A stretch of DNA of 64,000 bases, from assembly GCA_003971905.1 (NCBI GenBank), contig RSEE01000110.1, positions 1 through 64,000 on the forward strand, written 5' to 3'. Positions 12,332 to 24,540 of the stretch are shown piece after piece. The number at the start of each line of letters is the position of its first letter. Positions within the stretch are counted from its first letter, which is position 1. The stretch is from Moniliella sp. 'wahieum' (taxonomy: Eukaryota > Basidiomycota > Moniliellomycetes > Moniliellales > Moniliellaceae). Under the pieces are notes generated by a model that saw only the letters and a list, made by a program, of their open reading frames with translations, ran no database searches and had not been told where the DNA came from. The translations under genes and the position numbers were made by a program.

Positions 12332-14127
12332 CTATCCATCCATCCATCCAGTCACGCTACCAGACCGCACATGGGAGAGAATGCACGCTTCCCGCCGGGT
12401 AAGCTCGGCGGTAGTGGTGTTGGTCCACCAGTCGCGCAACTAGCCATGCTTGTCGTACAGGCGTCCCTGCGGGTCAAACGCATGGGTCAGTGACAGTTCG
12501 TGTCCGGCAGTCTGGCCAAACGCGCACCGTAGTTCATGTATAATCGGGCCAGCTAGCATCAAAGTACGGTGGCTGCAACAGGCCTGCCGGAACACGATTT
12601 CGTTGTCGGTCGGGTTGTAGTACGCATTGACCTCGGCTGGGAACATGTCCCACCGGGTGGGGTTGAGCGCACGGTCATTAATCATTGTACAGCCACTGGC
12701 GCAACTGCAAGCGTGTGGCCGAACGCAGCGCGTTGCCGAAAAAGTCGTCGGGCAAAACGAGCAGGTCGGTATAAACCCCAACCAGTGCCTGGGCATCGTC
12801 CGTGTCGGAGTACTTGTCCGGGTACCCATCAAATATGACTCCACTACCTCGTCTGACGTGCGCGACAACAAGTCGTCCAGCTTGTGAGGCCACTTGGGAT
12901 CGGTAAGGATATGACGACCCGAGGAGGCGGGTTGTGAGCGCACTAAAGTACGCGGTCCATTCGATGGATTTGAGCGCGGCCAAGAAGGTGGATAGGTTGA
13001 CGGGGTTTTGTAGAGCGCAATGAGGTCCACTTCGCCCTTCTCGTCCGACAAGGCAACCAAATCCGTTCGAACCCCCCACCGATTCGGCCACCTTGTTCGG
13101 TCCATCGTACGCCAACACCTCGAAAGTATCGCGGACCACATCGAGGTAATCACGCGGTCTTCCTCGTGCTCGTAATAACTCGCGTCAGGCAAGTCGAGAC
13201 CCGAAGTAGTCAAGGTCAGAGTGCCCAGCTGCGGGTTGTACCCCGAGTCCCCATCCACCGTCCATTCAAACAGCGCGGGCACGCCACGCGAATGGAGCCA
13301 CGTCAAAGTCCAAGTCGGACGGGCTTGACGCGACTGCGGTCCGCCCGGAGTAGGCGGGAGAACCCCCGGATCGCCCAAAGCGGGATGATTGATGGGCTTG
13401 CCGCGGCCGCATCAACCATAGCAAGCTGATCCGCTGACGAACGCGGTTCCATGTCCTTTTTGCCGTTGGCATTCTCCTTGCCCTTGCCCTTGCCCTTGCC
13501 CTTACCCGTACCCTTGTACTTGCCCTCGCCCTTAGCAAAGCGGGAAGTGACATTAGCCACTAGGTCCAAAAGCAGAGCGACGGCCTTAGTGTCCTGGGTA
13601 AGCGTGTGCATGCACGAGTCGTAGTAGGTGCGGAGCTTGACGAACGCCTGATTGTCCCAGATCGTCCCAGGTAAGTTTAGACGGGACGGAAGTCGGGACG
13701 TCTTGCAAGTATCTTACGTACCACCTCGGCATTGTGCGCCGCGACCCACTGTCCCACCACCAGACCAGCATCGTCCGGGACGGCTGGTCCGTATCGCGGA
13801 GCAAGTCGCTCGCAGCCAGAACGCAGAACGCAAGCCGGGGTGGTGCACACGTGCTCGATAGGAGGCGGCGGGGGCGGCAGCCACGGGTCAAGGTCGTCTG
13901 GCGGGAACGGCGGTGCTGGGGTGGGCGAAGGGGAAGGGGAAGGGGAAGGTGGCCCGGGCAGAGACGGGAGAGGTGGAGGGGTTGGACATGCCAACAAAGA
14001 GAGCCATAAATACGGAGGACAAGAGGAAGAGAAAGAGGGCGAGAGCGAGGATGAGATGACCAGGACCTTTGGACTTTTTCGAGCGGCCAGAGCTGATGCA
14101 TGATGCGGGGTAAGCTAGTGTGGCCAA
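12332..14127 (-). pseudogene. M13 (neprilysin/ECE-like) metallopeptidase, broken
   Basis: Type II membrane zinc endopeptidase family. A signal anchor (LILALALFLFLLSSVFMALF, near 14000) is followed by CTTPACVLAASDLLRD, the family's first cysteine block. The rest follows the M13 plan: KLRTYYDSCMHTLTQD, GVPALFEWTVDGD, VLPDDFFGNALRSA, then WDMFPAEVNAYYNP and NEIVF. A (GK)n run from a TTGCCC repeat (13477-13512) interrupts the lobe. Three defects stand out. The zinc motif reads HELSLTH instead of HExxH (12482-12502, a 6-base insertion). A TAG interrupts DKHG*LRDWW (12440-12442). The frame then closes at 12332, so the C-terminal third, with the third zinc ligand (ENxAD), is absent. Several one-base shifts lie upstream. 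It may be a pseudogene or a misassembly; the N-terminus is provisional. Confidence 0.75.
13477..13512. repeat. (TTGCCC)n hexanucleotide run in the M13 gene
   Basis: About five copies of a six-base unit keep the frame and encode Gly-Lys repeats on the minus strand. This low-complexity insert is not part of the M13 family fold. Confidence 0.7.
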
Positions 14128-14685
14128 GGTGTGGCTATGCAGCGCTTGACCCGCGCCGAGAGGGACGGTGTGGGGCGTGGCCGTCAGGCCTCAGGCCTGA
14201 GGGTGGATAGGGAAGAGCAGCGGGTCACGTTCCCTGTCGGTAATGATGTGGGGGGGCGAAGGGGAGATGGTGGTGGGGGAGGGAACGAGGTGAATATATG
14301 TACGCATGAAGTCGACTGTCCAGCGCGGGACGCGAGGATGGAGGACAGAGGAATGAATATAGACGCGCCGTGTTTGGTGCTCTGGAGAACCGGGACGGTG
14401 GGGGGGGGGGCAGAGGGCACAGGCCCAGGCCCAGGGGCAGTCCAAGGCGCAGCGAGCAGCCCCACTTTTTCAACGTTCAATATCCACCACTCAGTAACTC
14501 AGTACCCATGGCAAATTTCCGGGGGCAGCAAGCGGGGCGGAATGCGGGGCGGGGAATGTACATTCCGCCGTGCTGCGGGCGTGTCGACGTTTGAGCCAGA
14601 CGGGGCCAACCGGATGGAGCTAAGCGAACCGCAGCGGGCTGGCACCGGACAGCTAAGTGCGAAGCCACCCCAGGACGCCGTGGCC
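14128..14685. other. Intergenic between divergent genes
   Basis: No gene seen. It contains the palindromic string TCAGGCCTCAGGCCTGAGGG (14184-14203), poly-G at 14400-14410 and a TACCCATGG context near 14505. It probably holds both promoters. Confidence 0.4.
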
Positions 14686-16524
14686 ATGTCTCCATCTGCG
14701 TCTGGGTCTGCGTCTGGGTCTGGTCTGCGTCTGCGTCGGCTGAGCAGCAGACGTGTGAGCCCGAGGCCGAGCGCGGGTGGGAGCGCAGCATGCGCAAGCG
14801 CTCGTGGCGCTCGACGAGCTGCTATCCACAGGTGTGCGGCTCACTAAGCGTGGCCGACCTACTGACCGCGCAGCGGCGCCGCACCTACGCGCCTCGGTAC
14901 CCGAGAGCGCACTCTACACCCACCTGCGCCAGATGGAACGGCAGCTGGACTGGGCTGTTGCGCAACGACGTGCGCAGTTGCTTCAGGCGCTCCAACCGGC
15001 GCCCAAGTCCCGTCGTAAAGTACGTGTGTTTCTTTCCCACACGTGTGCGCACCAAGTGCCATCGTCGTCCGCGTCCACATCCTCGCCCCGTCCCGACTTG
15101 CCCGCCACGCATACGAATACGCACACGCACACGTCCCCCCCCGCTAGCTGGACGTTACGCATCGAAGGTCGTCTGCTGGATCCGACTGTACGTTCGCGTT
15201 CGAACCAAGCCGAAGGTGCACGCGGGACGGCCGCGCGCATTGGCGCCTACAAGTTCTCGAATTTGATTCGTCGTGTGCTTGGGTGGTTTGAGTATGAAGG
15301 CGGCAAGGCGGCTGAGGATGTACCTATTGCCGAGTGGGAGCAGCCTACGCCGATTCCTGTTCCGCTGGGCAGAATACCGGTGCGCATGGAGGACCTTCTG
15401 CTCAAGCGGGTGCGACGAGAGGGTTGGAACCGGGCCAGTTAACGTCCACCGCTGGACCGCTGGATGGGCTGGAGATTAAGCGCCTAGGTCATCGGACCGT
15501 CAAGGCGACCATCTTATTGTACCCTGCTTGCAATCCGGAACAGTTCCGTGTATCTGCGCCGCTGTGTACGTTGCTAGATCTGAGCACGGGCACGCGGGGC
15601 GAAGTAGTGCGGCGCTGGACGTACGTGCGGACCAAGGACTTACTTGATCCGAACGACCGACAACGGATCCTATGCAATTCGGCTCTGCAAGAACTGTTTC
15701 AAAACGCCTACGGTGCACTACCATCATCTCCCCGAGATGATCAACCGGTTCCTCTTGCCGGCCGAACCGGTGCGGATCGAGTACTGGATCCGCACGACCA
15801 AGCCGAGCACAAGTCTGAGTATGCGTACGACATTGATGTGGACCTGGACGACTTGGTCACAAACTACGTGGCCACGAGATCTTGACCCGGTTCGATGCCC
15901 AAGCCAGGTGCCGAGCGAGGTGGCGGATCTGGAGGAACGGGTACGTATTTGGCTCTTTGGCGCTGGAACGATGATCATCTTGTGAAAGTGGCTAACCATT
16001 GCTATGATTGATTAATCTACTGTGTTTTCTGCTTCCTTTCGACCTGGCTACGTACGTGTTGGTGTTCGGTCGTTCGGTCCTGACCGTTAAACGTTGAACA
16101 TGGATTGAACGGTCAGATTGCCGAAGCAGCGACGGCGGTACGCAACCACGCGGCAGTACGCGACTTTTTCCGCAGCTTTGCGCGCCAACCGAGGCAGCAC
16201 ATCCATTCGTGGATTTCAGCAGCATGCGAAAGAGTTGGCGACAGCTGCGGGCCAACCCTTGTTGGGGGGCAAGGGCACAGTGACACGTGGGGAGTGAAGA
16301 AGTGCGGGGCAGAAACGTTCCGTGGATCATGGGTGGAAGAAGCGTTGGTGGTAGCTGAATCGCATCGTAACGCGATTCGGTTTCGCAATTGCAAGCGCAA
16401 GCACCTCCTTCTACCACACCTACCCGACTCCCACTTCGTCCAGCCCGTATCGGCGTCCCAAGTCCCCCCGGCTTCTCAGGGGCCGACAAACCATCGCCAC
16501 GAGCTTCGTAGTACCAACCGATAA
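14686..16524 (+). CDS. SWI/SNF-RSC subunit with SWIB domain (SMARCD/Rsc6/Ssr3)
   Basis: Chromatin-remodelling subunit. KRGRPTDR and VPESALYTHLRQMERQLD (about 14845-14955) match the conserved N-terminal block. VRVFLSHTCAHQ and SWTLRIEGRLLD follow (15025-15185). The SWIB/MDM2-type domain lies at about 15490-15790 and includes ATILLYPACNPEQFRVS, RRWTYVRTKDLLDPNDRQ and INRFLLPAEPVRIEYWIR. The C-terminal part (VRDFFRSFARQP, near 16150) matches the SMARCD tail helix. Frame changes occur near 15440, 15715, 15800 and 15895-15990. The start is uncertain: the ATG at 14686 is the nearest plausible one but is in another frame from the conserved block, so an indel or small intron lies between. The end at 16524 is also provisional. 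Confidence 0.82.
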
Positions 16525-16923
16525 AGCGTTGGGCACCTGCACTCCTACTTTCACCTATGCGTCTGGATCGTACATGTAGCTACCCAACGGGCGACTTGGC
16601 ATGAACATTGGACATCGTTGGCAGATGATGAAACGCGCGTAGCTTGCCCTACTCTGTACCCAGGAACACGACTGCATCAAATCAGATCTCAGATCAGACA
16701 TGTGAATGGTGAATGCAGCATGAAAGATGCAATAAACGGCCCGGGCCAACAGGCCCAAGGTACCAGAGACGGGGAGGGGAGGGGGGGGGGAGGGGGGTAC
16801 AAGCACACTCCGAGGCTTGCTCTCGGGCGAAAAAGGGGAAAAATGTGGTGTTTTTTTATTCGAGCTCTTCGCTACGACGGATAACGGACGAGGAGCTCAA
16901 GAAAGCCTAGCGGGACCAATCGC
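16525..16923. other. Intergenic between convergent genes
   Basis: No gene seen. It holds 3' ends of two converging genes and a G-run (16774-16797). Confidence 0.5.
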
Positions 16924-18386
<1,463 letters not shown>

Positions 18387-19135
18387 GTGAACGATGGAGT
18401 GAACCTGGTGGGGAGAAAAGAAAACCCCCTGCCCGCGGCGCCAAGCAGAAGGTTTATATACCTTGGCGGCACATCGCCACCTGGGCTGCCACCGAAGAAA
18501 AAAAAAAAACGACCACGCTGCACCGCACAGGGCAGTGTATCTGCGCCCCCCCCCGCGCGCTGGGACACCGCCCGCACGACGCCAGTCTCCCTGCGTGGCG
18601 GCAGCAGCTTCCGCCCTGGTTCCGCCGGTGGGGGCCGGGTGGTGCCACGTCGAGGGCGGGCGTGGCTGCGGAGCAGCGCGGGGCTGTGCGCTGGTGGCTG
18701 GTGGCTGGTGCCGGTGGATGGGACGATCGCAGCCCACCCGTTCCGCCCCGGCGTATGCCCGCACCCGCAGCCGAGTTCATTAATCATTGCTCATTCCGCG
18801 CACCCGACCCACCCACCCAGTAACTAGTGACTAACCCACAGCGCCTCCTCCCTACCTGAACCTGAGGTCTGGCACCTGACAGCACACCAGGGACGCGGGA
18901 TGGTAAGTAGTACAATGCTGCCCAAGGGGCCTAACTAGCCTAAGCCTAAGCCTAACGCCAGGCAACGAACCGGCGCGTCTCGACGCCCCTAGTCCAAGCC
19001 CAGCCCAGGCGCCAGGCGCACATGCACCCACACGCATTGGTGCGTGGGTAGGCGGTAGGCAATAGGCAATAGGCAATGGATACGCCACGGCGTCCCCCGA
19101 GGCCTGAGGCCTGAGGCGGGGCCGAATCCAATGGA
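18387..19135. other. Intergenic, EF-1 alpha promoter and calcineurin B 3' flank
   Basis: No gene seen. Notable strings are a poly-A run (18496-18508), CCTAAGCCTAAGCCTAACG (near 18941), three tandem AATAGGC units (near 19058) and the palindrome-rich GAGGCCTGAGGCCTGAGGC (19099-19117). Confidence 0.45.
18453..18460 (-). promoter_or_regulatory. TATA box of the EF-1 alpha gene
   Basis: TATATAAA on the minus strand, about 67 bases upstream of the start codon, fits a core promoter of this highly expressed gene. Confidence 0.55.
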
Positions 19136-20332
19136 TCAAAATAGGTCCTCCAACGTTAGTTGCTTGGCGATCTGTACAAAAACAAAACGGACTACCAAGT
19201 AGCGGTGCCCGGCCACGCTGTCAGTCCACCTGGCCTCACACGTCACACATGGTAACTTGTCTTGCCCTTGCAACCCTCCGAGCACCCAGAGCACCCAGAC
19301 AAGGGGGGAAGGGAGAAACCAAAGGAGAAAGAGAAGGGGGGGGGGGGGGGACGTACATCCGTATTGGCCACCATGGCCTTGAACTCTTCGAAGTCAATTT
19401 TACCATCGCCATCCTTGTCGGCCTCCATGATGGTCTTATCGGTGATCTGTTGCAACTGCTGGTCCTTGAGGTTGTTACCGACCATCATCTTGAGAACGAG
19501 AAAGAGCTCGCCGTTGGAGATGTAGCCGTCTCGGTCCATGTCGTACACCTTGAAGGCAACTGGAACGCGCGGGGGCAACGTCCAAGTAGCACACGAGCGG
19601 GAGATTCAGAAGATTCAGATTCATCGTTAGTTCATCGTCCCCGGTCGTATGCGGAACGCGAAACGCGAAACGGCAACACCCATGCATCGCACGCACGCAC
19701 AACCACCACCACCACCAAAACCACATCCGAACTCGACGTACACTTCAGCTTCTCGTCCGAGCTGCCATTGTTGCTGAAAGCACTGAGTCCCTGACGAATT
19801 CCTTAAAATCGACCGTACCCGTGCCGCTAGAAGAAGCAGAGAAAAAAAGAATACAACAGTCAGCAGTCAGCTCCCACCATGCAAGAGAAGAGTAGGAGGA
19901 GGCAGCAGAGCTGGGGGTAGAGCAAGGGGGAGTGACCAACTTTTCGTCAAAGATGGAAATGAGGAGGAGGGCGAGCGGGTTGTTGGCGACAGTAGGGATC
20001 TGGAGAAACTCCTCCTTCTCAATGGATCCTGAACCGTTCGTGTCCAGCTTCATAAAGCGTTTCTTCAGCCGGCGGATCTCCGGGCCGGAGACTAGAGAGG
20101 GGGGGGACGGGAGGCCAGACAAGAGGTCAGTGGTCGGAACAGGACAAGACAGAACAGAACAGAACAGAACAGAACAGAACAGAACAAAACAGAACAGAAC
20201 AGAACAGAACAGAACAAAGAGCACAACCCCGCCTATCCAGGAGGGCAGGAGAGGAACAAAAGGAGGAGGAGGAGACATACAGTTGGTCGTGTGCTCAATC
20301 TCGTCGAGCAGTTGAGATCCTTGTTGACCCAT
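19136..20332 (-). CDS. CNB1: Calcineurin regulatory subunit B
   Basis: Calcium-binding subunit of the phosphatase that activates Crz1-type stress responses. The ATG at 20332 starts MGQQGS, a consensus N-myristoylation site. Exon 1 ends after EHTTN, with T|GTATGT as the donor. Four EF-hands are visible: [13 protein letters not shown], the split second hand ending [23 protein letters not shown] and [29 protein letters not shown] and [15 protein letters not shown] are family signatures. The last exon [11 protein letters not shown] ends at TGA 19136-19138. Four introns split the gene. One base is missing near 19793 (GTCAGG where GTCCAGG is needed to read [11 protein letters not shown]). Intron 1 carries an AGAAC microsatellite. 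Confidence 0.95.
20149..20217. repeat. (AGAAC)n pentanucleotide microsatellite
   Basis: About 13 copies of a five-base unit with two AAAAC variants, wholly inside intron 1 of the calcineurin B gene, so it is tolerated and probably length-variable. Confidence 0.9.
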
Positions 20333-22967
20333 GATGAAGTGGCAGGATGGGGAGAGGGCAGCGGGAGGGGTGGTAGGCAAGACGCAAGACGGGCCCAGCA
20401 GTGTGGAGCAGCGGCTGGTGGCGTGCGCGGCTGGCGCCTGCTGTGGCCACTTTTGGAAATTGAACATTGCACCTTGAACAGCTTGAAGCTTGAACCTTGA
20501 ACGTGAACGTTAAACGTTAAACCTTGAAACGTGGCTGCTAGGCGTTGCAATTTGAAATGTGCATTGCAGGGGGGGGGGGCATGGAACGTTATCTAATCCG
20601 CCCACGGCTTCACCCAGTCGAGCGGCGTTTCGGGCGCAACAGTTCAGGCTGAACGTTGAGACTGGGTTATATACTTGTCACTTCCCCTCTGTCCTTCCCA
20701 CTTGCTCTAAGGCCTAAACGTAAACCCTTCAATCGTCCGTAGCCCACTGGGAGATAGCCCATGCATGCGCCCCTGATCTACTGCCACGGGCGGCGGGGGG
20801 GAGAGGGCCACTGTACATATACAGACCACAGCGAGCTTACTATACCGCGTTCCCGCATCCCGGTATAGTTTCTCACCCACCCACCCATTAGTTAGCCTAG
20901 TCGCCGCAGCAACTGCTCCACCACCGATCTCGAACCCACCTCGACGCAGACGCGCACGCGGACCTGGGTACATCCCGCCCCGCATCAGATCCCGTCGTAC
21001 TCGTACGCACGGCCCGTGGTCCATCCGTAGCAGTCAGATTGTGTGAAAAAGAGAAAAGAGATACAAGAGAAGCGGTCGCGGGAAGAGGGGGGGATACAAA
21101 CCGTGTACTAATTGCAGGTTGCACATTCAGGTTGTTGGCTCTTAGGCAGCCGATCGATCATAGTGCAATGGCATGGTTTAAGAGGATGAACCTTGGGGCG
21201 GGAAGTGGACGCCTGTGCCGGTGGTGGTTTGGTCGGGGGGGGGGGAAGGTCGCGGTTGAGAGGGCGGTTTGGTCAAGACTAGAGGTTTAGGGCGGGACAC
21301 GGGACGAGCGCCTTGACCTCCCTCGTTTCTGGAGCCACAAGAGCAGGCCCACTAGGAACAGGAACAGGCAAAGAAGCTGGAATAAGAGTCTGCGTAGGGG
21401 CACCGTCTGCTTCGGCAGTGGGGACCATATCGAGGCTACACGCCCCCTAGGGGAGAAGAATTAAAGAACCTGAAGCAAACACCGAAGTGGGCACTAGAGG
21501 GGCGGGAGGGAAAAGGCGGACGCAGGCACGGTGTGGCTACCAATCCCACGACGGTGAACTTTTGCGTATATATAAAAGTGGACGGTGCGGGGAGAAGAGT
21601 GACCTCCGCCGGCCCTCTTCGTCCTGTGTGCTGGGAAAAGTGCCTTGCACTGCGCGTCCACGGCGTTGTCTCGAGGCAGAGGGTAAGGAGATCCCGTGCT
21701 CGAAGTGGCCGGAGGAGGCTGTCACAGACAGTCTGGAGCTAAGGCGAGGGAAGCTAGAGTCTCGAGACAAAAAGTAGACGGAAGTACTAAAAATCATTCA
21801 CAGGGGGGGGGGGGCAAGCAACAGCAGTAGAGGACATTATGTGGGGCAAAACAAAGGACAGGAAATTCAACCGTCCTCTAACTGATGAGACTGGGAGTCC
21901 AGATGGTCCTCGAGGGTGATGCAATCGCACTAGTGGTGGTGGTGTTGGTCTAAGCCAACCAGCAACGCCTATGTCAGACTCACGCCGTGCTAGGGGGCCC
22001 TTGGCCACTAGACCCGTATGGGCACTGTCACAGTCGGGGCTAAGGCGAGGGAGACCAGGATCAGACTAGGCCAAGGGGTGTAGCAATCGTTCGTGGGGGG
22101 AGAAGCAAGAACAGAGGACATGGTGCGAAGTGGAAGGAACAGGGAAGGAGCGAGACGCTCGAGACGAAGAAATTGGAAATGGGAGCGAGATCGGCCAAAC
22201 TATGACAGGCACTATGGCGTGATTCTTATCAGTTGGGAGATCCTGTGTCCACCTCTCGACTGTGCCCCCTTCCTGAGGAGGTACATATACCTCCTGTGCG
22301 TCCATAGATGTATGCAATCCATCTGCGCCCTTTCCCCCATCTCCGTCTCCTGACAGCCTACGGAGGAACATCAAGCAGCGAGTCGCCACCAGGGGCTAAA
22401 CTGCGGAACAAGGAAAAACAGGAGAGAAAAACAACGGAACTCCTAGGCCTGAGGAGGACCTGAAGGGACATTGTTGGCCAAAGCACGAGCCACCTGATGG
22501 CTCAACATTAACCCAACTCCGTAGTGCACTCTCTCTTCCTCACACTCCCATCCTTCATGACATCTCTCTGATGGCTCTGAGTTGAGAGTTAACATTCCCG
22601 CTTCTGCGTTTGGTTGCAACCATGCATCAATTTGCTGTTGATCTCACATCGTTGAAGCAAAACATCCTTGGCTAAAAGTCCTTCCTAGTAGCCACAAAAA
22701 GGGATATATGCCATGGTGCCAAAGGGGGCTGATATCAACATGTTAACCTACCCCCCCCCGTGGCCAAAACATTGCACTCAACCTCCGCCGCAGGTCCATC
22801 CAGACTAATGCGATTGGCAGGAAATCAAATTGTGGGGGAAACCCAATGGCTTCAATGCTGGACAACAAAGTCGATGAAGTACAACAAGACGATGCAGGTC
22901 CTCGGATTAATATGGTACACAAAGGGTTGGCGGGGTGTATTCCCAGCTGGCAAATTGGCCGACACAA
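20333..22967. other. Gene-poor region, left part
   Basis: No gene can be supported over 2.6 kb. On the minus strand there are open stretches without known motifs. One, ending at TAA 21287-21289, would give a hydrophobic tail (LLFQLLCLFLFLVGLLLW) followed by basic residues, like a tail anchor, but a second frame over the same bases is equally open. GCTAAGGCGAGGGA occurs twice (about 21738 and 22039) in related surroundings. Poly-G runs occur at 20571, 21234, 21803 and 22751. No transposase or reverse transcriptase motif is visible. Confidence 0.35.
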
Positions 22968-23038
22968 GGGGAGATCTCAGGGGGTAGAGCGCTTGCTTAG
23001 CATGCATGAGGTCCGGGGTTCAATTCCCTGTTCGTCCA
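22968..23038 (+). tRNA. tRNA-Ala(AGC), degenerate or with errors
   Basis: The string GTAGAGCGCTTGCTTAGCAT is the D-arm/anticodon core of eukaryotic tRNA-Ala, with anticodon AGC. A B-box GGTTCAATTCC lies 17 bases on. The acceptor arms GGGGAGA and TTCGTCC pair at only five of seven positions. The anticodon stem has one T-T mismatch (CTTGC/GCATG), and the D-stem is one base short. This may be a tRNA pseudogene, a tRNA-derived repeat, or a gene with sequence errors. No intron is apparent. Confidence 0.5.
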
Positions 23039-24540
23039 TTGTTTACTTCTTTTTTGTGCATCAGGCCAAGGGTTATACTATGACTGCCTAGTGCGGATCG
23101 CTCGCTTGTGGCCACCAGGGCTTAATGCCAATGCTCAAGCTCATCATGCATGCTTACTGCTTGGGCTGGACGGGGAGGAAGTAAGACTACGAGTGGTTAG
23201 CGCTGGCGCTTAGTCCGGTTAACGTTTCGCGTATTAGGGCTTGCTAGCTCTGACTAGGCGCTTACTATAAAGCTGACTGGGGTGGAGAAGGCGTAACGCG
23301 TAACGCGAGGACGAGGAAGCAAGAAAAAAACGCATCGTAAAGCTTAACGCCGCGTACGTATAGCGGAGGTGACTGGCGTGTGTGACAGGGCGGACGGGTA
23401 TGTGAGGTTGGTGTGGCAAGAGAAACTACGATACCTGCGAGAGAATGCAATCGGGCCGATCGACAGGTGAGCCCATGCTGCATCCCATCGGCCATCCTGC
23501 ATCCCATATCCATCGAAGATCGATATTCGATGCGCATTCCAAAGGGCGATTCATGATTGGGTACGCGGGGCATGTGCGGACGGACAGGCGGGGCAGCTGT
23601 CTGGTGGCAGACACTGGGACGCTCTAAACGCAGCGGCAAGCGGCAAGAGTTCAAAGCTGCGTCCAGTCCTAGTCACTAGTCAGGGCAGCCGGCGCGGCAG
23701 GAGAGAGCACGTGCGAGTGCTACGTACTAAAATGGCATGACGCGTGACGCGATGGTCGATGGTCGGTGACATGGTGACAAAGGGCAAGATGCGGGGGGCG
23801 CGGGGGCTGCTTGGCTGGTGGTTGGTGTTTGGTGCAGCCTATTCGAGACCTCGGCGTTTACGCTTAGCCTAAGCGCTACGCTAAGGCTTAAGCTTACGTG
23901 TCCTGGCGCAAGGCGCAAGGCGGAGCCCCAGCCGCAGCGCCGGCGCAGTGCCCCCCTGGTCGGGGGTTGTGGCAAAGTTTAAACGCGAACGCGGGTTAAA
24001 TGAACGGGCAACGCGTAACGGTGTCTCTCCCATCGCCCATCTGAGCTCACGGTGCATGGGCCTGGGCCGGGGACGGGCGCCTGGGGGTCTGAGTTCTGAG
24101 TCGGAGTCGGAGGCCTGGCATCGGGGAGCGCCCTGCAGAACGAAGCATCGAGCATCGATCATCCATCGTCCCTTGGTCTCGTCCGTACCATAAGCACACA
24201 ACACGGCCACCACAGGCGGAGCGCCAGGACGCGTCAGTGTGGGTTCGTTGGGTGTAGCTACCCTGGGACCTTAGACCTGGCGTGCTGCCACTGTGCGGTC
24301 CGTCGTCCAAGCCCGCTGCGGCCCCCTGCCGCCCGCAACTTTTCGTAGACACATCCATCCATGCCGAGCCCTGCCAGGCTTACGTCTGCCGCCGCCGCAC
24401 CGCCGCACTGGCCCACTCAGTACTCACCGCAGAGACTGACAGGGTGTGTTCGGCTGTGTTGCTAGTAGTACTATAAACACCACCGTCTTCTACCGCCGCA
24501 TCTCTACCCCCCCCCCGTCTGTCCGCCTCCCCCACCCGGC
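23039..24540. other. Gene-poor region, right part
   Basis: No gene seen in 1.5 kb. Short inverted strings built from CTTAG/CTAAG are dense near 23200-23260 and 23860-23900. The last 70 bases form the promoter of the next gene. Confidence 0.4.
24472..24477 (+). promoter_or_regulatory. TATA box of the Gti1/Pac2 gene
   Basis: TATAAA lies 64 bases before the ATG at 24541 and is followed by a C-rich leader. Confidence 0.5.

Noticed and set aside
20333-24540. Transposable element in the gene-poor region
   Set aside because: No terminal repeats, transposase, integrase or reverse-transcriptase motif could be seen; only short repeated strings.
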